64,000 nucleotides of DNA from Microvelia longipes (lineage: Eukaryota > Arthropoda > Insecta > Hemiptera > Veliidae), in NCBI GenBank assembly GCA_018340805.1, contig JACMZG010001914.1, positions 17,933,906-17,997,905 of the forward strand. Direction: 5' to 3'. Position numbers and translations under genes: made by a program. Positions 1-13,400 of the stretch are shown piece after piece (within the stretch, counting starts at the first letter, position 1; every line of letters starts with the position of its first letter). The notes beneath the pieces are model-generated. The model searched no databases. It saw only the letters and a program-made list of their open reading frames with translations, and was not told the origin of the DNA.

Positions 1-1216
1 ACAGCTTATAAAGTTTAACATTTATACATTATATAATTATTTCATTCGGAGCCCATGTGTCAGGGTGTATAATAATAATCTCTATTTAGAGCTATGCAGT
101 TTGTCAGGGATAACCCTGACGGGAATCATAACAGGTAGTAATGGCAACCGTTACTCTTAAAGTTATCTTAAAGCAGCACCAGTCCATTTGAACAATAATC
201 TTATAGGAACTAGGAGCGTACGTAACGTGCGATGCGAACCTAGGGTTACCAGATTGCAGCCGAGATCAAGCCGGACAAATCTGGCAAGCGAAGGGGTACT
301 ATTATTTACTCAGATTATTACTCTGTCCAAATAATCGTGTGCAATGCCAAATTTAGCAGGATGAGCATATATGTGTAATACTAATAAGATAAAGATGCCC
401 GTTTTCTTTAAAAATCCACAATACGACTAGTATTTCTACTGATCAAGTTATAAAACCAACTTTTAACAATTTATTAAAATGTTAGATGACTCAATAGGTT
501 TACTTGTTCCAAAGATAATTTCATTACCTCCTCCAAGAGCCTTAATAGGGGATAATAGCTTGACAACTAGAAGTCTGGTAATTGTTGCAAGATTCAGTTC
601 TCTGGCGTGAATTCAGCGGGATTTATGTGTGACAAACATACACAAAGACATCATGATAAAAACCTTAGTTGTTCCACACCAAAGAATATATAGATAAAGA
701 ATGATGGTCCTGGGATTTATTATTTCGAACAAGAAAATGTTTGTCCCGTAGCCAGCTACTAGGAGAGCTAGTGTGTAATTTGTTCCACCATGCTAACTAC
801 GAGAATACGCTACTGGCGTCTTATTTTCAGCCGACTACCTCTGGCACAAAATTGATTAATCTAAATATTTCCTTTATTTAATAATAACCAGTTTCAAGTA
901 AATACTCTTGTCGTTAAAATGTCATTTCATAGTAATATGAGATGATTTCTTACTAAATTAATGAAGTGGGAAGAATGTTATGGTAAGAAGAAATAGTTTC
1001 AGAGCTGCCGCTAGATGGCTGTTTCAATCATCAAATACCATCAATATAAAATACCATAAAAATATCATACAAAAAAATACCATAAAAATATCATACAAAA
1101 TACCATAAAATACAATCCATGCATTACACATATGGATGTATTTACTTTTATTTTTGTTTTTGAAAATTTGAAAAAGTTAAAACAAGACAATGAAATTAAT
1201 TGATGTTGATATTTAC
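1..1216. other. intron of the WD40 gene, no gene recognised
   Basis: No coding signal is seen. Positions 1061-1115 are a short imperfect tandem of an AT-rich unit containing ATACCATAAAAATATCAT. The more GC-balanced stretch at 60-300 may be an old transposon fragment, but I find no terminal repeat. Confidence 0.4.
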
Positions 1217-1450
1217 CTCTCCCTGATCATTACCAGCATATAATTTTCCATCATTAGTAATAATTCTAACAATATCTGATTTCTGTCCTTCGACTAGATT
1301 ATGTTTTAAAGTCCATGTATCCATGCACCATGCTTTGACGGTGCCGTCATTAGAACTTGAATATAATGTGTTGTCAAGAACGCAAAGACTGAATACGTTG
1401 ACTGGATGAGCTTGAAATTCGGCAAGAAGTTCCAAATCCCTATTCCAAAC
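1217..1450 (-). CDS. WD40 gene, third coding exon
   Basis: The acceptor TTTACAG ends at 1451 and the donor GTAAAT begins at 1216. The exon is 234 bases, exactly 78 codons in phase 0 on both sides. It encodes one full WD40 blade (AEFQAHPVNVFSLCVL ... DGTVKAWCMDTWTLKH) and the start of the next. The rest of the gene lies left of the window. Confidence 0.82.
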
Positions 1451-4400
1451 CTGTAAACAAACAAAAATTATTACTATATTGCTGGAGTACAAAATTATTT
1501 TTTTTACTTTAACAATTGAGAAAAAATTTAGTACAAGTGTATACCTTTACGTAATAAATAAGTTAACTATGTTTCGTTTCAATACGACAAGTACATCCAT
1601 GATTTTTGTTTGATCATAAAAGTTAAGCAGCATCGAGCGTGGTCAGTACATGGATGGGTGGCCGCTGATTCACTGAGAACGAGCGGAGAGAGTCCTTAGT
1701 AGGGATAGGCGTAACTTGTCCGATGTGATGAGGAAAAGTTCCGAGGTATCCGGTACCTTTTTAATTTTCTTCATTTATACCGTAGGTATATAGGAAAAGT
1801 ATTGTGTTTGCATAAAAATCCGAAACCGGGATGAAACCGGAATCATACGTTTCAGGCGTTTTAAAAGCCTTCTAAGTGGTTATCGCAAAGTTGTCTGTCT
1901 GTATGAGTACGTGTGTCTGTTATTATCGTAGCTCTTAGTGTATTTAGAAGTCAACCGCTTTAGTTGTGCTATTCAGAAAATTATGTTTTTATGACTTCAT
2001 TAACCCGCAATAATAACAGCAAAAATTTCGAAAAATCATAAACGCGGAAAAAAATGCGATCGGATTGAGATTTGGCACGCATGTGATTATGTATAAGACT
2101 AACTTATGTGCCTTAAAGTTTCGGATGAGACTAGCGAATTCGATGTAATGAGGAAATATTCCGAGGTACCCCGTATCCGATATTTTAAAATTATAACGTT
2201 AGTTTCAGCGTCCCCAAGACCAAAAATGCAAGCATTTTTCTCATGTGAAGGGTCCTACCAAATTTGAGTGAAATGGTGGCGTTAATGATATAACGACAGT
2301 GTGGAGCATGTAAGGCTCAATACATTGGCCAAACTGGCAGAAATATCCACACAAGGACGGCCAAGCATGTCCGCAAATCGACTTTTCTAAACTTCTTATT
2401 ATGTGGATTCACAGTTACCTTACTGATCGACCTTGTCAAGTCCGTGTCTCATCTTCCCTATACGATCTTTACATTGCTTCCTCAGGTGTTCCTCAAGGTT
2501 CTATACTGGGTCCTATTCTATTCCTCTAGTTTGTTAAGACATCACTAACTACCTCACAAACAATTACTCCTTTTTTGCAGATGATTTCCATATTTCCAGA
2601 ATAATCCACGACTTGTCATCCTGTCTTCTCCTTCAAAAGTATTAATTTATTCTTGGAAACTAGGCGAAAACGAATGAAATGGTTTTCAACAAAGTTAAAT
2701 CAAATGTTATTTCTGTCTATCGCCTCCCAACTAGTTTCTCCTTTCATTATACACTAAACAATACAACGATACCTCATTCCAACAATATCTGTGACCTTGG
2801 TGTTGGTGTAATTCTAGATTATCTTTGTGTGAATCGTGGTCTGTCTTTAGAATGTCTTTTAACATTATTCAAGTCCATAGTCCGTCTTACTCTTGAATAT
2901 GCTACCACTGTGTTGAACTGTTAACTGTTATGGTTTTACCTTGTCTAATAAATTGAATCCATCCAACGTCGTTTAATCCGTGCAGTGTATTTTCGTTATA
3001 TGTAATTTTATTTGTTATGATTTTTTTTAACTTGTATTTATAAATGTTTACGCAATGATTATTTAATTCATTATAACTGTTTTTATTTCTTATCTCGTAA
3101 TCTATACATTATCCATGATCCATGCTGTGATATCTATTTCCTATCCTTCCTCTTTTAATTTGTTAAGGTAAAATATATGTTATATAAAGTGCTCTTATAA
3201 TAACGTTAAGTTTTTGTTATAATCTTGTTTTGTTATTTATTTTACGTTTTTTTATAGCCTTGCATAATTCTTCGTGTTATTTTTGTAATTCGGTTCTAAG
3301 CTGAGAGGGTCATTAAAAATCATTAAATAAATTTAAAAATATAAATATATTAAACGTTGATCGCCCTTTTGTTGTCAATTTCTTATCAGTGACGGTGGCC
3401 CTGCAACGAAATTTGAATAGCAAATATAGAGCAAACAAAAAGAATAATACTTTCAGAAATATGTATGGTTTTATCTTTTGACATGTATAATTTTAAATAA
3501 AATTACGATTTTTTACTAATACATGCGAAATTCGCTGATATTGTGGCAATATGCAAGTTGCCCCATAAAAAACTTGTAATACAGGAGAACAATAATTTGG
3601 CCGCTAAGGCCACCCCTCCCCAGTGGGGCGGCCAAGAGGTGGAAAGGCCCTTGTTATTAAAAACTAGACCTAAAAGTTTAAGTTTTTACTCACTTGCTTA
3701 AACAAACTGGGAGCTATTACAACAGATACACAAATAACTTCCTATACACCTATTGTTTACGTTAGTTTAAGAAGAAAAGTAGAAATTCCTTTGCAACTCT
3801 GTCAAACTAAAATCCACTGACCAATATTTTGTAATTATCTACAGCTATAAAACGACAAACGACGAAGACTACAGGCGCTCTTTGTCTGCAGTAGGTGGCA
3901 AACTACATATAAAATTAACTCTATGATATTATTTATGTTCCTTGAAGAATAAAACAAGGATGCATCATTTACGTTTTGTATTTATTTAATTCTATTTTGT
4001 TTCTCTTTTAATTCGTATTTCTTAAGATTGTCGGTGTTTTCGTTATAGGGTGCGGGCAAAAATTTTTACTCAGTGCATTAGTTCTCAATTTGTTAAAATA
4101 AAAAAAGAACAAAAGAGCAAATTATTAACATATCTTCTAACAAACGATTCTGCTTTTACAAGAAGTCTTAAAAACGTGCCAAAATTCGCCACGAGTTGAC
4201 ACTGAACTTGATATTATTCATTAATGCACCATTTAGTTGGAGTTATTTATAAGGCGCAGGTGTATTGAGCATATTATCTTTATAAGAAAATAGTGTCTAT
4301 AGAGTACATATTATTATTTTGTTCTAAGCTAAATTACTGTAGGAAGATGATTTACTTGTAGGTAGAATGAAATAATTGTAAAAAAGTTAAATAATTGCCC

Positions 4401-7400
4401 AATTTCTAAATGCAACTATTTCTAGACTCTAAAACTGTTGGATCTATAGATCAAGTGATTCTCAATCATTCTTGGGTTGCTTTTCAAAACTGGGTTAAAG
4501 AGATGTGGGGTTTGGCAGGGGTTTCAACCCCGTGCCAACTGTTCACGGGGTTGACTGCAAACTGTTCACATGGTATTTTTAACCTATAGTTTAGACTCTA
4601 ACCCGATAAAAAATGAGTTTCAGGGTTGAAGTCCGCATTTAATTCTGTTCACACGACATCTGCCGGGGGAGTTAAGCCCCCTAGAAGGTTGAACACGGGG
4701 TTAAGCCCCTTGCCAAATCGGTGGTCTAAACAAAGTACTAGTTGGGTAGCTCCTCAAAAGTGGATTATAATAAATTGGTTACAAAAAAAATCATGACTCA
4801 ATAACCATACTATTTTTACTTTCCCAAGAGTAAAGTGTTCGCTATAAAAATGCGAAGCCGGAATTCCACAAGGATCATCCGTTTCAGGTGATTTTAGGAG
4901 TGGGTGTTTGTGTCTCTTATTATTATAGCTCCCAGTGTGCTAGATATTAAACTTGATTCAAAAATCAAAATTTATTTTGATTTTTCCAGAAAAAATTCAG
5001 AAAATATTTTTTTTACATTAACCATCTTGTGAAATTTGGCACGCATGTAACACTATATAGGACCAACAAATATGCCACGTTTCATCTCATTATCAGCATT
5101 ACTTTCACTTTTATTTCAAAGTCGAGTGACTTGTATACGTTTTGTATGAGTTGTATATTTGTTTGAGTCCGAAGACGTAGTAAAAAAATAACTAATAAAA
5201 ATATCAGTAGGAAAAGTGTAAATACAAAACACTAAAAAGGAATGATTCTGAATATAAATTACATAAAACACTTGACAAGAAAGCCAACTGCTTGCAATAA
5301 GTTGATAATTTCAGTGAGACACCTCTTGTTTAAAATTACTTTGCCTAGGAGGTTAATAATCAACTAAGTCAGAGTTTAAAGATACTACTAATCCATATAT
5401 AAAAGCAGATGACTCTAATAAAATTAATATTACACTTTTGCAACATTCAAGTAAAGTGCATTACAAAATTAAATTAAAGATTTACACTAAAAATAAATAA
5501 TACAGATGTAAAGAATCAATATAAAACTGAAAAAAAAATTATTAACAGTAAGATAAAATTAACAATCAACAACTATTTATTAACAATAAAATTAACTAAA
5601 ACAATCCTCATCATGCATAAAAGAAAATGATGAGACAATTATAAGGTTAGTTTCATATATTTATTTTGATTGATACATACATACACTACATACACACACT
5701 GTGTGTGTCAAGTAAACTCTCGCTGAGAACATACTAAAGATTAAAAATTGAACTTACGGTCTAATTATAATGCTAATAAACATTTTTGTACCTCGATTAG
5801 ACCTTGTACAGACATCAATTTTAAAAAATCGAGAGAAATTGTTAATTTTATCAAAATAGTTCAAATTTAACGCAAATATATTGTATTACAAATAAGTTTA
5901 TCTACAAAAAAATACTAATTTGAGCGAATTTTCATAATAAAAATGACGCTTATGAGGTTGTTTGGATGACGGAAGTTGAGTTTAATTAGGTTATTATACT
6001 GTTCCTCATTAATATCGTAATCTATTATTTCAAAAGCCAGATTTCGGGAGTCCAGGTAATGTAATAACTCTTGCGTCTATCATCCAGACAGTGGCGATCC
6101 CGAGTCCTATCCCGGTCGGGCCTCTAGGGTTTTCATGGGAGGGAAGGAAATCCTTTTACGTGCCGTCCTTCGAAAGGGACGTTAAGCGGTGGTTCCAAGC
6201 CTGTGCGATGTCAGGTACTCGCAAAAGATACCTAACTCGAAATGAACCCGGGTTTAGGCAAAACTTAGGACCCTTAATAGCAGTTTATATAAAACATAGA
6301 TATGTTTCAGTCTTATGGTTTCAAGACGAGGAAAGCTTAATCTGGCAGTGGGGCACGTGTTGTTTTTGTAGTTAAAGCTATAAAAACTTTAGTAAAGCCA
6401 AGGATCACTTGTAGATTAGACGCAAAATGCCTGCACTAGGACTGATAAGGTAAAAGATAGAACACTTCTATCTATGTAATTTAACAAAAAGGTTCCAACA
6501 ACGAGGCCTACTTGCTAGGTGATCTATCACCACTCTCTAATTGCTATCACTATCACTAAACCAAATTTCACAACAATTTTTTGTTTTACTTCGCTGTCTG
6601 CTGTCTATCTGCTTATTCTCTCCTGATGCAAATGAAATATGAAGAAACATTAAATAATTAAATATTAAGAAAATTTGTTATTTTCTTAAAGGAGCATTGA
6701 TTTAAACTTCTGTCTAACCAATTTAAGTTGACACAATTTCTATTCTGAATACACAGTCAAAAAGATAATTCTTACATGGAACATTTAACTTCTATATTTC
6801 TTGATTTATTAGAGAAATAACTTTGAAATAATATATTAATCCAGTGAAAAAAGCGAAAAATCAGATTATAAATCTCATAATCTATTAATCATTTCTAAAT
6901 TTCAAACCAAATAAAAAAAATATATATTTTTTTCCGTCCTACTATATGTGGCAGTAGATCGCTAATTTTGTATATCCTTCGTTCTATACAGCCAATTAAA
7001 TTTAATTTTAGTTTTTAAATAAAATAAAATTAACAAAAATAAGAATAGGTTAATGACGATGTCATTTAATATTTTAATAACCAGCGGTTCCTAACGTTTT
7101 TTACCTAAAACAAAATAAATAAAATGCCCATTTTAGGGCCTTTCGGCCCATCAGGCTATTTACCCTGCGGTAACCACCTTAGGTTGCGTCTACTATCCTG
7201 TAAGAATAATTTTAAGTTGGCGAAAGGCTTTGTTACCTATCGACCTTATAATATATAAATATATTTTTCTCTGAACCCGAAATCAAGTGTAAAAGCGTTT
7301 TTTACCTATCGACCTTATAATATTTAAATATATTTCTCTGAACCCGAAATCGAGATTCAAAGCGTTTTTTACCTATCGAGCTTATAATATTTAAATATAT

Positions 7401-10400
7401 TTCTCTGGAACCGAAATCGAGTGTAAAAACTTTTTTGCCTATCGACCTTATAAATTTAAATATATTTCTCTGGAACCGAAATCGAGTGTAAAAACTTTTT
7501 ACCTATCGACCTTATAATATTTAAATATATTTCTCTGGAACCGAAATCGAGTGTAAAAACTTTTTTGCCTATCGACCTTATAATATTTAAATATATTTCT
7601 CTTAACCCGAAATCGAGTGTAAAAGTGTTTTTACCTATCGACCTAATATTATGTAATATATTTTTTCTCTGAACCCGAATCAAGTGTCAAAGCGTTTTTT
7701 ACCTATCGACCTATAATAATATTAAATATATTTTTCTCTGAACCCGAAATCAAGTGTCAAAGCGTTTTTTACCTATCGACCTTATAATATTTTAAATATT
7801 TTTCTAAACCCGAAATCGAGATTCAAAGCGTTTTTTTAACCTATCGACTTATAATATTTAATATATTTCTCTGGAACCGAAATCGAGCGTAAAAACTTTT
7901 TGCCTATCGACCTATAATATTTAAATATATTTTCTGGACCGAAATCGAGTGTAAAACTTTTTTGCCTATCGACCTTATAATATTTAAATAATTTCTCTTA
8001 ACCCGAAATCGAGTGTAAAAGTGTTTTTACCTATCGACCTTATAATATTTAAATATTATTCCCTGACTCCCTCCCCCCCCCCCTGTGTCTCACTAGCCTG
8101 TTACTGCCGCTTTTTTAAAGTGGTTGAATTTTAGTAATCAAATCATACTTATAGAACTTGCTATTGAGAATTTAACCATTAAATTAGCATGAAATATTGT
8201 CCCATTCCAGTATTGGCCGGCTACGGGCAAGTTTCAAATTTACAAAAAATAGCGCTTAGGGTAACGGCCCTCTAAACATACAATTGGGATGTCAAAATTA
8301 CGGCCTATAAACATACAATTGGAAAGTAAAAATAATGACCCTATAAACATACGCTCGGGCTGTCAAAATAACGGCCCGATAAACATACAATTGGGATGTT
8401 AAAATAACGGCCCTATAAACATACGCTCGGGCTGTCAAAATTACGGCCTGTAAACATACGCTCGGCTGTCAAAATTACGCTGTAAACACGCTCGGGCTGT
8501 CAAAATTACGGCCTGTAAACATACGCTCGGGCTGTCAAAATAACGGCCTTACTGCAACAAATCAAGGCTGTTAACCCAAATGAGCCACGGAGGCGGACCA
8601 AGAAGTTTGAAATAAGACTTGGTGACTTATGACCAAGAATAAGAAATAACACAGTAGTTGTTATCAGACGGAAAAGTTTTTAATGGTGTCAGGGATCGAA
8701 TACGTTGATTTGAACAAAATACATAAAAAGGGGCATAGAATTGAGATTATCAAATAATGGGAGATAGTGGTTGATTAGATGGTTAAGATTTGGTTAGCCT
8801 ATCTTATATATAAATCAAAAATATATAAACCAAGTAGAGAAACAAACGCGATTTCTGTCAGACATGGCATGCAGTTTTACATTTGTCCACCAGAGAGTTG
8901 GCTCAAATTTTCTTATGGGTGCAGCCATCTTGTTTTACAATTGTAAATGTAAATAAACTATTTTAGGATGAATTCTTCATGCCACGAATAAATTGTAAAC
9001 TTTTTCACTTATAGTTATGAGACAGAATTACTTCAAAAAGTGCAGAAAAAGTACACTAGTGCAGTGTACAGACCTAATATCAGGATATTGAATAAAGGAA
9101 ACAATTTTTATTACAAATAAATATGGTAATCAATAAAATTCCCTCCTAAAAAACTAGCGTAAAATAAACACATTGTAAAAATGTAGCGCAAAAAATAACC
9201 AAAGTGTAGAACTAATCAAATCTAACCAATACTATTACTACTAACGCTAACTTGTAACTATTAAACTAATTAATTACGCAAAAACAAACAGTGGCTCAAT
9301 AAATAACTAGGACGCAAAACGAAGTGTATTCATATTTTACACCTAGTCTTATTAGCCTAAAACATGCTTACAATTTTTCGAGGTCTCACATTTTCCCAAT
9401 TTTCCCAAATTTTTGAAAACACTTATATAAGTCATTCGATTAAAAAGTTAAACTAATGGTAATAATGAAATTAAATTTGGCACATATGTTACTCTTATAT
9501 GTGACTAAAAGTGCTCTAAATCACAAATTAAAAAAAAAAACATTTTTCTGTGTTTTATGATTTTTTTGAAATTTGTTTTCAAATTATAATTGTCGTTTAA
9601 TAACGCCATAAAAAATATTTTCTGGATAGCATAACTAGATCTAAAGATTATTTTTTGTAACCAATACCAACTTTACAGCCTAAATACGGAAGTAGCTAGG
9701 ATGATAACAGACTCTCTTTCACACACACACACACAGACAACATTGTGGATACCACTCAGGAGATCTTAAAAACACCTGAAAATATGCGTGACCAATCTCA
9801 AATCGAATGATTTTTAGAAATTTTGCTGAGTCATTATTGACAGATAATGACGTCACAAGAATATTTAGGTTTTATTTAAATTTTATTTTTCGGATATTAA
9901 GCACACGCCAAGGAGTATCACCACTGGGTGATTCCTCCTATCAAGACCGCCAAGTCACTTTTACCAACATTAGCACTATGTCAAATACATTTATTGTAGA
10001 CAATAATCAATAAAGTTAAAAAAAAAAAAAAAAAAAAAAAAGGATATTAAGCACAACTAGTCTTAAAAATCGTAAAAATTTTTTCCAAGTTTCAACTCTT
10101 TAACATGAATACACTGGGAACTATGATCTGATAACAGACCCTCACACATAGAGAGGGAATCCCACCAATAAAAGTGGGTGTCACCCAGAAGCATTTATAT
10201 TAAATTATGTTAAACCTACATTAAATATCTGTTCTTTCCTCAATACAAAATAATTTCTATTATTTTTTAAAAATATAATATAATGAGTGTAAAATATTAT
10301 ACGCATAATTTTTATATGTAGCTTCCCTGCCGTATTATTATTACATCTTGGCTTGTTTATTTTCTTGTCTCTTTGCACCTGTCCCTTTTGTTATAAAATT

Positions 10401-13400
10401 TAACGTTTTCATTCCAAATTGTTAATAAGAGTATGACTAGTTTATAACCTTGGAGTCAGGAAAATATTTTAATTTCTTTTTTACAAAAATAACATATTAT
10501 GCCAAAATTTTAAATAATAAATTTTTTTTTTGAAACAGTATAATAGTAATAATCGTTTGTTCAGATTCTCAGTTTTTTGAATCGTAAGAAACCCGGTAAT
10601 TTGTATGATTAATTATTATTTCTAATTTTTTGAGTGTTTTCGCTTAAAAAAATGTTTAAATAAGGTCTTAAATAAAAAAAATGTGACATTAATAATATGA
10701 AAATAAATTAAAATTTATCAAATAAATATATTTTTGTGCATAAACAATGCATCGAAATTTGTCAAGTAATCTGTATTTTTACTTTTCCTTATTTATACCG
10801 TAGGTATAGAAAAGTATTGTGTTTGCAAAAAAATCCGAAACCGAGATGTCAACTGAATTATCTGTTTCAGGTGTTTTTAAGGCCTCCTAAGTGGTTTTCA
10901 TAAAGTTGTCTGTGTGTGTGTTATCATCGTAGCTCATTTATGGTAGAGAGTTGAAACTTTGTGCAAAAATTAGTCTACTACTGTAGTTGTGCTATCCGGA
11001 AAATAATCTTCTATGGTGTCTACAACCCGAAATATGCCTCAGCAAAAATTTTGAAAAATTATAAAACGCGAAAAAATTATGCGATCAGATTAAGATTTGG
11101 CACACATATAACCAGGTGTAAGACTAAAATATGTGTCAAGTTATAAGCATTAGTGCATGTTTTATTGAATAACTTGTAAAAGTTTTTTTTTAAATAGCAA
11201 AAAATCGGGAAATAATCCAATTGAGTTAAAATTTGGCACGAGTATACCTTTACGTAATAAATAATTACACTAAGTTTCGTTTCTTTACAACAAGTACTTC
11301 TATGATTTTTTTAAATCATAAAAGTTAAGCAGCACGAGCAAGTCGAGCGCGATCAAAGCATAGATAGGTGACTGCTGGGAATGGAACGGATGTATTCACT
11401 ATCTGAGGAGGAGCGAAGCGAGTCCGAAGACGTGTTGCAGTATTAATGTAACGACTTGTATATTCTAAGGTCGAGCGAAGCAGGTAGGATGAGCGTAAGG
11501 AATCCGATTTGATAAGGAAAAGTTCCGAGATACCCCGTACCCGATTTTTTGTTCTGATTTTATATATTAAATATGAGAAAACGAATAATTTGTATAATAA
11601 TGTATTTATTTCAATATTTTTGAGTAGTTTCGTTTCAAAAGAAAGTGTTAAAGGCCATAAATTGAAAATTTGATATCAATAATATAAAAATTAATTAAAT
11701 CTAAAGTAATATCAACACCAACAACGTCTTTCCACTAAATTTAAACTTTATTTTGCAGAGCCGGCTTTCGGCAGTAATGCCAGAAATTCCATGGTCTTTC
11801 GATTCATGGAATTTGACTGTTGAATTGAATGACTCAACATCTCACCACGGCACTGTAGATGGCATTATTGCCGAAAGCCGGCTCTGAAGAAAAAAATTAA
11901 ATTTAGAGGAAAGACGTTGTTGGTGTAGATATTTTTGAAGAAAATTCCACTGCGCTTACCGAAGTTATAAAACTAAAGTGTTGAAGACATTTGTGTTTTG
12001 AAGCAATTTATCGAAATTGTCGTAGTGTTAACAAGCGACAAGCTAAAAGAAAAAGGGAGATGGAATTTTTGATTTTTCATTAAATTTTATTAAATAGTTA
12101 AATTTTATTTATAAATAGTGAGGGTACTTATAGGAATAATGTTTCTATAGTATGTGTGAAAAGGGTTATTTTTTCGAAAATGGTAGTTATCGCCTCTTAC
12201 GATTATTACCAAAAGTAATTCTTGAATGGAGAAAAAATCCTATCGTCTTCCTGGATGTGTAATTAAGATAATTTTTATCCAAGGCTTTAACACACAAATA
12301 TCAATTTATATTCATAAATCCTAATTTCTTTTTATAACATTCACACCAAATTTTCGATTATATTCATTTCGGATCTTGTTTTAAAATGAAAACATCCGGA
12401 AAAAATGTGTAATTATATTTTACGATGTGAAAATTCTTCCCCTACCTAAAAATAACCTACTCCTGTAATATCTCTCAGATCCAGCGAATAACTAAATTTA
12501 TATTTTATATGAAAGACGGTAGCGCCGTCTTGGATTCCATGTTACAAGGATTCAAATAAAAGTCCATTCACGAATATAGTTATAGCATATTTTTTTTACT
12601 TCATTTCTTTTTAATATTTTGATTGACCATTTCTTATTTATTTTTATTTTTTTTACCTTTTGTCTCTTATTGTATTTTATTTTCCTTGTTTGAAGGTACT
12701 GAGGATGACCTTTGGTAACCAAACGAAAGCCATCCTTTGTAAAACCGGCTTTCAACCAGAATGCCGGTTTTACTATCATTATATGCTTAAAACTATATTT
12801 GTGGATACCCTATATTTGAATCCACACATTTTATGTTTTATGTTCGGTCAAACTTAAAGCACTGAATAAATAAATTTGCACAAATATGAACTGCACAAAA
12901 GATCAAATATAATCTAAAGTTTAATATATTAATCTAATTCCTGGCGTTTTATTATGTTGCATTAATGTCTTCTAAATATCATTTAACACTTTTAACACGC
13001 ATCATTTACCACTAGTAAATTACACATAAATTCAAGTAAATAATTAATATTTTTATGAAGGTTTCACCGCGCCGATAATTATCCCGATAATAAAACAAAA
13101 GCAACAGGTGAAGAGTGGTGAATGGTAGAAACCATTCACCACTCTTTGAGTACTGACTACTGACTCTTACAGAGTACTCTTACTGACTCTTACTGAGTAC
13201 TGACTCTTTGAGTAATGACTGTATTGACCACTCTTGAATGAGTAGAAACTCAATCAAGTAAATAGGAAATATTATCAAAATCTTTCAGTAGAAGCGTTAC
13301 GAAATCCTTTAAAACACTCAAGTATGCATTTCGTGTAAAAATTATTTTGGGATATCAAGATAAGAGCGTCAAGTAAAATGATAGTTAAACATGCGAAGGA

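Noticed and set aside
1595..1680. Functional 5S rRNA gene
   Set aside because: Only the internal control part matches well. The 5' third and the terminator region are replaced by sequence shared among dispersed repeat copies.
8264..8547. CRISPR-like array
   Set aside because: Units are contiguous, degenerate and without unique spacers, in a eukaryotic intron. It is an ordinary 36-bp tandem repeat.
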